From DASUTB01 sp036374835 (GTDB taxonomy: Bacteria > Actinomycetota > Actinomycetes > Jiangellales > Jiangellaceae), in the NCBI GenBank assembly GCA_036374835.1, contig DASUTB010000036.1, forward strand, positions 11,676 through 75,675: a DNA stretch of 64,000 nucleotides, given 5' to 3'. The notes under the pieces are model-generated. The model had not been told where the DNA came from and did not search any database. It was given only the letters and a program-made list of their open reading frames with translations. This document shows, in pieces, positions 17,052-25,998 of this stretch; positions within the stretch are counted from its first letter, which is position 1; each line of letters opens with the position of its first letter. The translations under genes were made by a program, and so were the position numbers.

Positions 17052-17115
17052 GTAACGCTTGGCGACCCGTCGACGGGTGGTTAAGGGTCACGGGGCGGCG
17101 TTTACGTGATCATTC
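17052..17115. repeat. Solo arm of the GATCA-ended repeat element
   Basis: This copy matches the right arm of the 3628-3891 element at roughly three quarters of 64 positions and ends identically in GGCGTTTACGTGATCATTC. It contains the palindrome ACCCGTCGACGGGT. It begins 2 nt after the IclR gene's stop on the minus strand. Confidence 0.75.
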
Positions 17116-17117
17116 TG

Positions 17118-17891
17118 TTAGGCGATGCCTTGTTCCCATGCTGTTCGCTGGACCGCTCGGGCGGTATTCCGGATGAGGTGGCCGTATGGGGGAGTGGCCG
17201 TTCCTTCGAGGACGACCAGAGATACCGCACTTATGGGCTGGCCGGCCCGGTTGAGCACCGGCGCACCGAGGGCGATGTTGGGCGCGGTCTTGATCGAGTT
17301 GACGGCGTAGCCGTTCGCCCGAGTTTGGGCGAGATCGCGCCGGACCGTTTGCGGTTCTGGACCGTTGTGCCGATCGAGGCTCATCTTGGCCAGGTACGCC
17401 TCCTGGAGGTTCGTGTCGCTGAACGCGAGCAGTGCCATACCCACAGCGCAGCTGTGCAACGGGTCGCGCTGCCCGATCCGAGGGCGTTCCCGCCCGGGAG
17501 CTCGCGGGCGCAGGCTCTCGACCACCGTCACCTTGTCACCCTCCGGAATGCCGAGATGTATCGGCAGGCCGGTGGTGGCGTAGAGATCCTGCATAAACGG
17601 CAGCGCGACCCGTTGAATGCCGTACGTCTTGGGTGTCAGAAGTCCGAGCTTCCATACGTCGACGCCGATGCACAGCAGATTGTGCTGGTCTCGCTCCAAC
17701 ATGCCGAGCTCGAGAAGCTCGGTGACCATACGGTGTGTCGTCGACAGCGGAAGACCCGCGCGACGGCTCAGGTCAGAAAGGCTCAGTCGCTTGTGTTCGT
17801 AGTCGAACGACGAGAGCAGGCGGTGGACCCGTTCCACGGAGGATCGACGGGTTGGTGCCGTATCGGCCGGCCTGACCTGAGTTTCGATCAT
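17118..17891 (-). CDS. IclR-family transcriptional regulator
   Basis: A 257-residue regulator. The N-terminal winged helix-turn-helix spans about residues 17-80 (VERVHRLLSSFDYEHKRLSL, then LSRRAGLPLSTTHRMVTELL). It is followed by the IclR effector domain (TGLPIHLGIPEGDKVTVVES, HSCAVGMALLAF, GAPVLNRAGQPISAVSLV). ATG 17891 with AAGGAG eight bases before is chosen; an in-frame start at 18002 adds 37 residues without family similarity. It is divergent from the acyl-CoA synthetase at 18102 and lies upstream of the seven-gene operon. It probably controls both, responding to a pathway acid. Confidence 0.87.
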   Translation of the reverse strand: MIETQVRPADTAPTRRSSVERVHRLLSSFDYEHKRLSLSDLSRRAGLPLSTTHRMVTELLELGMLERDQHNLLCIGVDVWKLGLLTPKTYGIQRVALPFMQDLYATTGLPIHLGIPEGDKVTVVESLRPRAPGRERPRIGQRDPLHSCAVGMALLAFSDTNLQEAYLAKMSLDRHNGPEPQTVRRDLAQTRANGYAVNSIKTAPNIALGAPVLNRAGQPISAVSLVVLEGTATPPYGHLIRNTARAVQRTAWEQGIA

Positions 17892-17957
17892 GGCGAAGCT
17901 CCTTCGCAACGCGCGGATGCGTCGATCGTCGCACTGGTCATGCTCAAACTCAGCCAG

Positions 17958-17978
17958 GCCTTCCACATATCGGAAGGC
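17958..17978. promoter_or_regulatory. Palindrome in the IclR/acyl-CoA synthetase divergent promoter
   Basis: GCCTTCC (17958-17964) and GGAAGGC (17972-17978) are perfect reverse complements with a 7-nt AT-rich spacer. The location between divergent genes and the TTCC/GGAA form fit an IclR operator; this is not proven. Confidence 0.4.
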
Positions 17979-18101
17979 GCCCGGCGTGGCTGATGATTGC
18001 ACAGGACGGAAGAGCCGGCTCCAACCCGGTTGCCGCCGTACTACCGTTCCGGCAACGGCCAGATGCTCAAGATGACAAGCTCAGTGGCGAGGGATGACGT
18101 A

Positions 18102-19736
18102 GTGGACGTTTCGTTCGGCACTATCTGGGAAGGCATCGCCGACGCGTTGCCGGAGGCGATCGCCGTCCGTTCACCGGATCTGACCCTCACCTACCGGAAG
18201 TTCGACGAGCGGTCAGCCCGGCTGGCTGCGGCCATGCAGGCGCGCGGAGCCGGACCTTCGTCGACGGTCGCCTGCTACCTGTACAACAGCCCGCAATATC
18301 TGGAGACCGTGTTCGCGGCGTTCAAACTCGGCGCCGCGCCGGTAAACGCCAACTATCGGTACCGGGGAGCCGAGCTGACCGAGCTGCTCGCCGATGCCGG
18401 CGCCGAGGTACTCGTCTACTCCGCGGCCCTTTGCGATGCGGTCCGGCACGCCGCGGCGAACGTGCCCGGCCTGCGGCTGCTGGTGCAGGTCGGGGCCGGT
18501 GAGTTGCCCGATGTGTCGGGCGACTCCGCGGTGGTGTCGTACGACGAAGTGCAGTCGACCGCTCCGCCGTTGCCGCATGCGGCCAGGCCGGGCACGGATC
18601 GGCTCTTCATGTACACCGGCGGGACGACCGGCCGCCCCAAAGGGGTGGTCTGGGAGCTCGGCGAGTTGCTGCACGGACTGGCCTTCGCGACCTACGGTGC
18701 GCTCGGACGGCCGACGCCCCGGACCTTGGCCGAGGCCGTCGACACCGCGGCGGCGGTGCACGGCGAAAGCAAGCAACGGGTGTCGCTGCCGGTGGTCCCG
18801 TTGATCCACGCCACCGGGCTGTTCAACACGTTCGGCACGCTTCTGACCGCCGGCGAGGTGATCTTCACGGGGGCCACCAGCCTGGACCCGGACCGGGTCT
18901 GGCAGGCGGTGCGGGACCATCGGGTGACCAGCCTCTTGATCGCCGGCAACGCGATCGCGCGACCGTTGGTCGATGCACTCGTCGCCGCCGAGCGCGCCGG
19001 CCGCCCTTATGATTTGTCGTCGCTGCGCACGATCATCAGCTCCGGTACGACCTTTACCGACGACCTCAAGGCCGAGCTGCACAGGCGCGGCTCGATGACG
19101 ATCTACGACGGCCTCGCTGCCAGCGAAGGTGGACCGTTCGCGTTCGCCGTCACCTCCTCCGAGGAGGACCTGCCCAGCAGGCTGCGGCCGGTGGAGGGGA
19201 CGCTGGTCATCGACGACGCGGACCAGCCGCTCGGGCCGGGCAGCGACAGAACAGGGGTACTGGCGTTCAGCGGGGCATTGCCGCTGGGGTATCACAACGA
19301 TCCGGAACGGACCGCGTCCACGTACCGGACCATCCAGGGACGCCGGTCCGTGGTGGTTGGCGACTACGTCCGGTACGAGGCCGACGGCTCCTTGCGCTTT
19401 CTCGGCAGGGGCAGCGGAGTGATCAACACCGGTGGGGAGAAGGTCTATCCCGGCGAGGTCGAGGAGGCGTTGCTGGCCCACCCGTCGGTCACCGACGCCG
19501 GCGTGGTCGGGGAACCCGACCACACCTGGGGCGAGCGGGTGGCCGCGGTCGTCGCGCGTGACCCCGACGCCGAGCTCACCGAGCGCGAACTCGTGGACTG
19601 GCTCCGCACTCGGCTGGCCGGTTACAAGCTGCCGCGCCGGTTGCGGCTGGTGGGCGAGCTGCCACGCACGCCGACCGGAAAGCTGGAGGTCGCCCGGGTG
19701 CACGAGCTGCTGCACGACGGCGAAGCGTCGCAGTGA
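18102..19736 (+). CDS. AMP-dependent acyl-CoA synthetase (second copy)
   Basis: A 544-residue ANL ligase. The P-loop is YTGGTTGRPKGVVW, the adenine-binding region is YDGLAASEGGPFAF, the ribose-binding Asp region is VVGDYVRYEADGSLRFLGRG, and the catalytic Lys is RTPTGKLEVARVHEL. It is related along its full length to the synthetase at 9200. GTG 18102 (MDVSFGTIWEGIAD) aligns with the start of that paralogue and has GAGGGA upstream; ATG 18063 and ATG 18072 are in-frame alternatives. It is followed by a secondary-alcohol dehydrogenase and divergent from the IclR gene, so it is probably part of the same regulon. Confidence 0.82.
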   Translation: MDVSFGTIWEGIADALPEAIAVRSPDLTLTYRKFDERSARLAAAMQARGAGPSSTVACYLYNSPQYLETVFAAFKLGAAPVNANYRYRGAELTELLADAGAEVLVYSAALCDAVRHAAANVPGLRLLVQVGAGELPDVSGDSAVVSYDEVQSTAPPLPHAARPGTDRLFMYTGGTTGRPKGVVWELGELLHGLAFATYGALGRPTPRTLAEAVDTAAAVHGESKQRVSLPVVPLIHATGLFNTFGTLLTAGEVIFTGATSLDPDRVWQAVRDHRVTSLLIAGNAIARPLVDALVAAERAGRPYDLSSLRTIISSGTTFTDDLKAELHRRGSMTIYDGLAASEGGPFAFAVTSSEEDLPSRLRPVEGTLVIDDADQPLGPGSDRTGVLAFSGALPLGYHNDPERTASTYRTIQGRRSVVVGDYVRYEADGSLRFLGRGSGVINTGGEKVYPGEVEEALLAHPSVTDAGVVGEPDHTWGERVAAVVARDPDAELTERELVDWLRTRLAGYKLPRRLRLVGELPRTPTGKLEVARVHELLHDGEASQ

Positions 19737-19790
19737 CCGAAGTAGTCCACCGACTTGGGCCTGTCATCAACCAGTAGAGGAGTACACGAG

Positions 19791-20825
19791 ATGAAAGCCG
19801 TCCGGCTGCACGCCTTCAACGAGCTACCCAAGGTCGAGGAGGTCCCGGAGCCCGAGATCACCGGACCGTTCGACGTGATCGTGCGCATCGGTGGCGCCGG
19901 GCTCTGCCGCACCGACGTGCATTTCATGCAGATGGACATGGGCGACCGGTCCCACCTACTGCCCATGACGCTCGGGCACGAGAACGCCGGGTGGGTGCAG
20001 GAAGTCGGCTCCGCGGTCACCAATGTGGCGCCTGGCGACGCCGTGATCTGCCATCCGATCGTCCCCTGCAGCTTCTGCCGCGCGTGCCGCGACGGCGACG
20101 ACGCGCATTGCACCGCTCGTCGCTCCACCGGCCTGGACCACGACGGCGGCTTCGCCGAACTGCTCAAGACCTACGCCCGGTCCGTGATCAAACTGCCGGA
20201 CGGGGTGGAGCCGGCGGAGGTGGCCGGGCACGCCGACGGCGGCCTGACCGCGTACCACGCGGCCAAGAAGGCGAACACCATGGGCCTGCTCTACCCGGGC
20301 AGCCGCACTGTCGTGATCGGAGTAGGCGGGCTCGGGCACGTCGGCATCCAGGTGCTGAAGGCGATCAGCGCCACCGAGGTGATCGCGATCGACGTCGCGG
20401 ACGAGGCACTGGAGCTGGCCAAGGAGTGCGGCGCGGACCACGTCGTACGTGCCGATGACCGCCAAGTCGACACGGTCCTGGAGTTCACCGACGGAGCCGG
20501 CGCCCAGGCCGTGCTCGACTACGTGGGTGACGGCGGCTCGACCGGCGCCGGCTTCAAGATGCTGGGCCGTACCGGCAGCTACTTCGTCGTCGGATACGGC
20601 GAGATGATCAACGTATCCACGATGGACGTGATCCGTACCGAGCGCAGTTTCATCGGCAACTTCATCGGGCGTTACAACGACCTCGTTGAGCTGATGGCCC
20701 TGGCAAAGCAGGGTAAGGCGACGATGCATTCGCAGGTGTACGACCTGGTGGACGGTCCGCAAGCGTTCTCCGACCTCGTCGAAGGGCGCATCCGCGGCCG
20801 CGGCATCCTCGTCCCATCAACCTGA
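19791..20825 (+). CDS. Zinc-dependent secondary-alcohol dehydrogenase (ADH-A-like)
   Basis: A 344-residue medium-chain dehydrogenase. Catalytic zinc ligands are Cys in GLCRTDVHFM and His in LGHENAGWV; the structural zinc loop has the four Cys spaced as C-x2-C-x2-C-x7-C (CSFCRACRDGDDAHC). The Rossmann motif is VIGVGGLGHVGIQVLKA. The GVGGLGHVGIQ stretch and the GLTAYHA segment resemble ADH-A of Rhodococcus ruber, which interconverts secondary alcohols such as 2-propanol with ketones. ATG 19791 has AGAGGAG upstream. It follows the acyl-CoA synthetase by 54 nt, in the same transcription unit. Confidence 0.82.
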   Translation: MKAVRLHAFNELPKVEEVPEPEITGPFDVIVRIGGAGLCRTDVHFMQMDMGDRSHLLPMTLGHENAGWVQEVGSAVTNVAPGDAVICHPIVPCSFCRACRDGDDAHCTARRSTGLDHDGGFAELLKTYARSVIKLPDGVEPAEVAGHADGGLTAYHAAKKANTMGLLYPGSRTVVIGVGGLGHVGIQVLKAISATEVIAIDVADEALELAKECGADHVVRADDRQVDTVLEFTDGAGAQAVLDYVGDGGSTGAGFKMLGRTGSYFVVGYGEMINVSTMDVIRTERSFIGNFIGRYNDLVELMALAKQGKATMHSQVYDLVDGPQAFSDLVEGRIRGRGILVPST

Positions 20826-20865
20826 ACGTCTTACCTGGCCTCGGTTCGCCACCTCGATCGCCTGC

Positions 20866-20953
20866 GTCGTCCTCGATTGGATTCGTCGGCTCCGACTCCT
20901 TCGATTCACGCAACATGTCCGGTTCGTCGGAGTCGCTATCCATCGAGGACGAC
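20866..20953. terminator. Long inverted repeat between converging genes
   Basis: GTCGTCCTCGATTGGAT (20866-20882) pairs with ATCCATCGAGGACGAC (20938-20953), with one bulged base. It lies between the converging dehydrogenase and hydrolase genes, and probably acts as a bidirectional terminator. Confidence 0.5.
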
Positions 20954-20997
20954 GAATTCAATCGAAGTGGCGGTTGGTGCCAAAGACCAGCAGATTC

Positions 20998-21837
20998 TCA
21001 GGCCGGCTGCTGCACTGAAACGAAGAACTCGATGAGTGCATCGGCGAGTGCTTCGGGATGGGTCAGCGGGGCGGCGTGCCCGGTGCCGGAGATCTCCTGC
21101 ACCCGTGCGTCGGGGACGTGGGCGGCGACATGCCGCGCGCTGGCGGCGAAGAAGGGCTTGGTGCCCGAGCCGTGCAGCACCAGCACCGGAACTGAGATCG
21201 CGCCGAGCACGGCCGGGTCTTCAGCGGCGGGGCCCTTCTCGTCGGCCATCCATTGCTGGAGGAGGTTGAGCAGATTCGGTACGTAGCGACCGGCGGCCTT
21301 GAAATAACCGACGTCGTCGGCCACGGCGATCTCCTCGTCGTGGAAGGGCCAGCTAGCGAAGGCCCGAGCCGCGGCCGTCAAGTCGCCCTCGGCGGCCAGC
21401 TCACCCATGCGGGCGACGGCGTTGCCCATGACGGTTTGCTCCTGCTCGTCGGCCAGGCTGTTGACCATCCCGGGCTCGAAGGGTGCCACCGCGGTCACCG
21501 CCTCGGATTGCGGCGCGGTGCTCAGTGCCAAGGTGGCGCCGCTGGACCAGCCCACCAGTCCGGTCGGCTCCCCGATGCTGTCCACGTAGTTGACGAAGTC
21601 GTCGACCACCCGGCCGGGGCTGAGGTCGGGGTGATCGCCACTGAGTCCCCGGCCGCGCATGCTCGGCAGATAGCAGGTGAACCGGTCGGTCAGGTGCGGC
21701 AGAAGCGCTTGCCAGTCGAGGTCGCCATCGCCGAGGCCCCCTTGGAGGAACACGATCGGTGGTCCCTGGCCGCGGACAGTCCCACCGATGGTGACACCGT
21801 CGGTCGTGGTGATGTAGTGGGTGCGCTCGTTGCTCAT
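20998..21837 (-). CDS. Alpha/beta-fold hydrolase
   Basis: A 279-residue hydrolase. The oxyanion region is VFLQGGLGDGD, the nucleophile elbow is GWSSGA (Ser near residue 98), and the catalytic His is in SGTGHAAPLTHPEAL near the C-terminus. A cap domain covers about residues 120-200. ATG 21837 is preferred because GGGAG lies nine bases before it; ATG 21846 would place the site directly against the start. It lies 109 bp downstream of the large LuxR regulator on the same strand and may be under its control. The substrate (ester, lactone or epoxide) is not predictable. Confidence 0.78.
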   Translation of the reverse strand: MSNERTHYITTTDGVTIGGTVRGQGPPIVFLQGGLGDGDLDWQALLPHLTDRFTCYLPSMRGRGLSGDHPDLSPGRVVDDFVNYVDSIGEPTGLVGWSSGATLALSTAPQSEAVTAVAPFEPGMVNSLADEQEQTVMGNAVARMGELAAEGDLTAAARAFASWPFHDEEIAVADDVGYFKAAGRYVPNLLNLLQQWMADEKGPAAEDPAVLGAISVPVLVLHGSGTKPFFAASARHVAAHVPDARVQEISGTGHAAPLTHPEALADALIEFFVSVQQPA

Positions 21838-21945
21838 TGTGCTCATCTCCCTGTGTCTCTTGAACGGGTCATGCCTGCACAGTGACGCGACGGACCCACG
21901 AGTTGGTCACCCGACCGGGTATATTTCGGCGGCCGGGGGGAGTAC

Positions 21946-24714
21946 CTACCGGTTGCGCCGGGCCACCTCAGCGGCGAGGCCGGCGCGTCCGTCGACGTCC
22001 ACCTTGGCGTAGACGCGGGAGAGGTGTTTCTTGACCGTGTTTACGGAGATGAAGAGTCGATCACCGATCTCGGCGTTTGTGTGGCCTTCGGCGACCAGCC
22101 GCACGACGTCGCTCTCCGCGGGAGTCAGCGACGCCCAGCCGACCCGCGGGCGTTGACGTTCGCCCCGGCCCCGGCGGGCATAGGCGACGGCGTCGGCCAG
22201 CGATAACCGACTGCCACCGTCCCAGTGTGCGGTCGCATCGGTGTCGCCCATGGCGGCTAGCGCGGCGTCGCGGACACGATCGAAGCGGGCGGCCTCCAAC
22301 GGAAAGCGCACGATGCCCGTGTCGGCGTGGAATCGCTCCGTTGCGGCGAGCAGGCGCAGCGACCGTTCGGGTTCGCCGAGGGCGAGCGCCAGATCGGCGA
22401 TCTGCTCCAATGCTGCGGCGGTCCCGACCCGGTCGCCGTAGTCGTCCAAGACTTCCAGGCTGTCATGCGCCAGCTTCCACGCCGTGTCGGGGTCCTCGTC
22501 CTCTTCGGCCAGCTCCGCGAGGCCGAGCAACGACCGGCCGAGCGGAAACGGAAGCTGTGGGTCGGCCGACAGCGCGTGGCCGGCCTCCAGATGTGCTCGC
22601 GCGTCGTCGTGGCGCTCCAGGCTCTGTGCGAGCACGCCCAGCAGCCACTCACCGATGGACTCGTCCCAACGGCTGCCGCCGCCACGGCCGATCCGGACGA
22701 TCTCGGCAGCGGTGGCCCGAGCGGTCTCCAGATCACCGCACGCGTAGGCGGACAACACGAGCCAGTGACGGAGCGGCATGTCGTAGGGGGTCTCTTCCAA
22801 GCCATGTTCTCGTACGACCGCCTGCGCTGTGGACAGTAGGTTCTGCGCTTCGCCGTGGTCGCCTTGCAGCACGGCGGCCGCTCCCAGGCTGATCAACCCG
22901 CCCGCCTCCCATATGGGTCGCCCGACCTGCCGGCTGAGCTCGACGCCACGTCGAGCCCGTTGGCATTCCTGGTCGAGCCGCCCGGACCACACCATCCACA
23001 CCAAGGGGCCCCCGAGCGCGGCCGGCAGTTGGAAGGCAAGCTCGTTGGCCTCGCAGACCTCGACGAGCTCCTCGCTCAGGCGGCGCCCGGCGTCGATCGA
23101 GCGGCTGTGAAACAGCGCTCCACCAGCGAGCTGCAGGACGAAGGCGCGGGTCGAAGCGTCGTCGCACCGCCGGGCATGTTGGACGGCCTCCTCGACGTCG
23201 GCGTCCACCTGCTCGCCGGTCGACAGCCCTGCCAGCGCCCCCGAGTAGGCCCGTTCGCCCAACCCGAGCGCGAGGGCACCGCCCACCTCGGTGGCACGTG
23301 CCGCGTCGACCGCCTGGTTCGCCGACCGATACGCGCTGGCCGGCTTGAAGCCGGCAAGGGCCAGGGCTGCGGCGGTGAGCAGTCCCCGCACCCGTTCGTC
23401 ATCGCCGACACCGGGCGCATCGATCGCGGCATGCAGCCGTTGGTGCACCTCCCCGGCCAGGCCGCGCTCCCACCAGAATCGGTTGATCGGCTCGGTGATG
23501 TCCACCAGTCCACGCAGGTCGCCGGACTCCGCCGCCCAGTCCATCGCGGCACGCACGTCGTCCAGATCGGCGTCCAGCCGCGCCATCCAGGGCTCAGGCT
23601 GTCCACCGGTGAGACCCGCGTGCGCCCGGTTGATCAGCCCGACATAGACCTCGAGATGGCGACCACGCACCCGATCGGGATCGTCCAATTCGGACAGCCG
23701 CTCCCGGGCATACACCCGGATCGTCTCCAGCAGGCGGTAGCGGGCCCGCCCGTGACGCTCGGCGACCTGCAACAACGACTGCTCGACCAGCGCTGCGACC
23801 AGGTCGAGCACGTCGCCACCGTCGATGCCGTCCCCGGCCACGACCGCCTCGGCAGCGTCGAGCTCGAACGAGCCGGCGAACACCGACAGCCTCGCCAGCG
23901 CCAGCCGCTGCACGTCGTCGAGCAGGTCGTAGCTCCAGTCCAGCGACGCCTCCAGCGTTCGTTGACGTGCCGGCGCCCCCCGGACCCCGCCGGTCAGCAG
24001 CCGGAAACGGTCGGTCAGCGCGGCCGCGATCTGGTCCGATGCCAGCACCCGCACCCGTGCCGCCGCAAGCTCGATCGCCAGCGGGATCCCATCCAGGCGC
24101 CGGCAGATCTCGGCCACCGCCCAGGCGTTGTCGTCGTTGATCCGGAAATTCGCACGCACCTGCCGGGCCCGCACCTCGAACAGCCGCACTGCATCCGTTG
24201 CCCCGATCGCGCCGGCCGATCGCGCGTCGGGGGCCGGCACCGGTAGCGGCGCGACCTCGAAGGTCGCCTCGCCCTCAACAGCCAGCGGCTTGCGGCTGGT
24301 CGCCAGTACGTGAAGCCGCGGGCAGGCATGTGTCAGCCGGCTGACCAGCGTGGCGCAGGCGGCCACCACGTGTTCGCAATTGTCGACCACCACCAACAGG
24401 TGTCGTGCATGAAGCTGCTCGGCCAGCGTGTCGACCAGCGCCTGTCCGGATCGCTCATGCACACCCACGGCCCCGCCAACGGCCGCGGCGACCAGACCAG
24501 GTTCACTCACGCCTTGCAGGTCGACCCAGCAGACCCCATCGGAGAACCGCGATGTCACATCTCCGGCGACCTCCACCGCCAGCCGCGTCTTGCCGCAGCC
24601 TCCGGAACCGGTCAACGTCACAACGCGCGTGTCCGCGATCAGGTCGCCCACCGCGGCACGCTCATGCGCGCGACCGACAAATGCCGCGACCCCGACAGGC
24701 AGCACGCCCGACAC
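21946..24714 (-). CDS. Large LuxR-type transcriptional regulator with NB-ARC-like ATPase
   Basis: A 922-residue regulator. An N-terminal nucleotide-binding domain has Walker A GSGGCGKTRLA near residue 36 and Walker B LLVVVDNCEHV near residue 107. A winged-helix and TPR-like helical region fills roughly residues 330-820. The C-terminus carries a LuxR helix-turn-helix (LTPAESDVVRLVAEGHTNAE, then VNTVKKHLSRVYAK). Such proteins act as ATP-switched activators. The start is GTG 24714, with GGAGTTGAGG upstream. It lies upstream of the alpha/beta hydrolase on the same strand and is divergent from the VOC gene at 24883. Target genes are unknown. Confidence 0.88.
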   Translation of the reverse strand: MSGVLPVGVAAFVGRAHERAAVGDLIADTRVVTLTGSGGCGKTRLAVEVAGDVTSRFSDGVCWVDLQGVSEPGLVAAAVGGAVGVHERSGQALVDTLAEQLHARHLLVVVDNCEHVVAACATLVSRLTHACPRLHVLATSRKPLAVEGEATFEVAPLPVPAPDARSAGAIGATDAVRLFEVRARQVRANFRINDDNAWAVAEICRRLDGIPLAIELAAARVRVLASDQIAAALTDRFRLLTGGVRGAPARQRTLEASLDWSYDLLDDVQRLALARLSVFAGSFELDAAEAVVAGDGIDGGDVLDLVAALVEQSLLQVAERHGRARYRLLETIRVYARERLSELDDPDRVRGRHLEVYVGLINRAHAGLTGGQPEPWMARLDADLDDVRAAMDWAAESGDLRGLVDITEPINRFWWERGLAGEVHQRLHAAIDAPGVGDDERVRGLLTAAALALAGFKPASAYRSANQAVDAARATEVGGALALGLGERAYSGALAGLSTGEQVDADVEEAVQHARRCDDASTRAFVLQLAGGALFHSRSIDAGRRLSEELVEVCEANELAFQLPAALGGPLVWMVWSGRLDQECQRARRGVELSRQVGRPIWEAGGLISLGAAAVLQGDHGEAQNLLSTAQAVVREHGLEETPYDMPLRHWLVLSAYACGDLETARATAAEIVRIGRGGGSRWDESIGEWLLGVLAQSLERHDDARAHLEAGHALSADPQLPFPLGRSLLGLAELAEEDEDPDTAWKLAHDSLEVLDDYGDRVGTAAALEQIADLALALGEPERSLRLLAATERFHADTGIVRFPLEAARFDRVRDAALAAMGDTDATAHWDGGSRLSLADAVAYARRGRGERQRPRVGWASLTPAESDVVRLVAEGHTNAEIGDRLFISVNTVKKHLSRVYAKVDVDGRAGLAAEVARRNR

Positions 24715-24882
24715 CTCAACTCCGAGATGGCTCTGCTTCCTGCGATCCTACGAGCACGCCACAATGCGTGACGGTCGCTCCGGCCCCGAGCGGGTCACCA
24801 AGTCATGTCACCCGGGACACCTACCCGTGCGGCGATGACATCCGGTGCCTCGGTGAACAGCACGCGCCAGTATGGTGGCCCG

Positions 24883-25317
24883 ATGGGGTCGGTCAAACAG
24901 TTCCAGGTCACCTTCGACTGCGCAGAGCCTGAGCGCGTCGCTCGTTTCTGGTGCGAGGTGTTGGGGTATGTAGCACCGCCGCCTCCGGAGGGGTTTGCCA
25001 CGTGGGACGATTTCGATCGCTCACTGCCGCCCGAGGATCAGGGTTCATGGTTCGCGTGCATTGATCCTTCAGGTGTGGGCCCGCGGCTGTACTTTCAGCG
25101 CGTTCCAGAAGGCAAGGTGGTCAAGAATCGGCTGCATCTTGACGTGCGGGTCGGCACCGGGCTGGTGGGTGAACAGCGGCTGGCCGCACTCGAGGCCGAG
25201 TGCGCGCGACTGGTCGCGCTCGGCGCGGTACGCGTGCGGCTACTGCCTGCCGATGACGACAACGAGTCGTGCATCGTGATGCAGGACGTCGAGGGCAACG
25301 AGTTCTGTCTCGACTGA
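24883..25317 (+). CDS. VOC/glyoxalase-like domain protein
   Basis: A 144-residue single-unit VOC protein with two beta-alpha-beta-beta-beta modules. The first module is FQVTFDCAEPERVARFWCEVLGY and the second is NRLHLDVRVGT followed by LLPADDDNESCIVMQDVEGNEFCLD. It resembles the Glyoxalase_6 group. A metal site is possible (His in NRLHLDV, Glu in GNEFCLD) but not certain. ATG 24883 is chosen because the earlier in-frame starts precede a region that looks like promoter. It is divergent from the LuxR regulator, with 168 bp between. Function unknown; resistance or metabolic detoxification are common roles. Confidence 0.72.
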   Translation: MGSVKQFQVTFDCAEPERVARFWCEVLGYVAPPPPEGFATWDDFDRSLPPEDQGSWFACIDPSGVGPRLYFQRVPEGKVVKNRLHLDVRVGTGLVGEQRLAALEAECARLVALGAVRVRLLPADDDNESCIVMQDVEGNEFCLD

Positions 25318-25421
25318 AGGGACCGCGAGCGCGTCCTCGTTCTGTTCCCATGGGCCAGGACGAAGAACCGTCCCGAAGCCCCTCGGGCAGGGCCGGGGGG
25401 CTTCGCCTGGATGGGTTGGGG

Positions 25422-25661
25422 TCAGGCTCCGACCCGCTGCTGGTGAGAGGTGCCCGAGCGGAGCATGGTGCCGGCGCGGGTGATCATCCAGATGCCGGCG
25501 ATTGCGACGAGGGCGTAGACCACGCGGGTCCCCGCGTTGGTTTCGCCGAACTCGAGCCCGAAAATAAAGGCGACGAGGTCGAATTCGGCCAGTGCCACCA
25601 GGCCCCAGTTCAGGGCTCCTATGATCACCAGTGCGCCGGCCAGGATGTCTACCTTCTTCAT
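25422..25661 (-). CDS. DUF378 family small membrane protein
   Basis: A 79-residue protein with two hydrophobic segments (LAGALVIIGALNWGLVALA and VVYALVAIAGIWMI) joined by a short acidic loop. The GALNWGL motif is the hallmark of the DUF378/YuzA family, whose function is unknown. ATG 25661 has an excellent AGGAGG site. It appears monocistronic; a 104-bp gap separates it from the converging VOC gene. Confidence 0.85.
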   Translation of the reverse strand: MKKVDILAGALVIIGALNWGLVALAEFDLVAFIFGLEFGETNAGTRVVYALVAIAGIWMITRAGTMLRSGTSHQQRVGA

Positions 25662-25998
25662 GTCTTCCTCCTAGGTTGTCGAAGGTCTGTCCAGATTTAC
25701 TATGCGTCTGGCCGGCGTTGCTTCGAAGAGGCGAAAGTCACGCCCGGGCGGGCCGATCGCCACTTCGTGGCTACGAGCACTCGCAAGGACGCTAGAGGCG
25801 AAGGGACGTAACTCCGATAAGCATGCACAGCGCATCATCTCGGGCTCGGCGCTCGACACCCGCCCCTTGACAACCGGCGCCATAGACGGGAGCCATGATG
25901 AGCGCGCACTTTCGCGGGTGTCGCAATCGGCGTCCAGGGCAGCGAGTCGAGCGCGATGTGGTCAAGCATCCCGCGTGGGATCCAGCACCGGGCACCGT
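25662..25998. other. Non-coding interval
   Basis: These 337 bp lie between the start of the DUF378 gene and the stop of the GNAT gene. Short open frames exist on both strands but none has a ribosome site or a recognisable product. A TTGACA hexamer at about 25867 has no matching minus-10 element. Only the DUF378 promoter is expected here. Confidence 0.5.
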
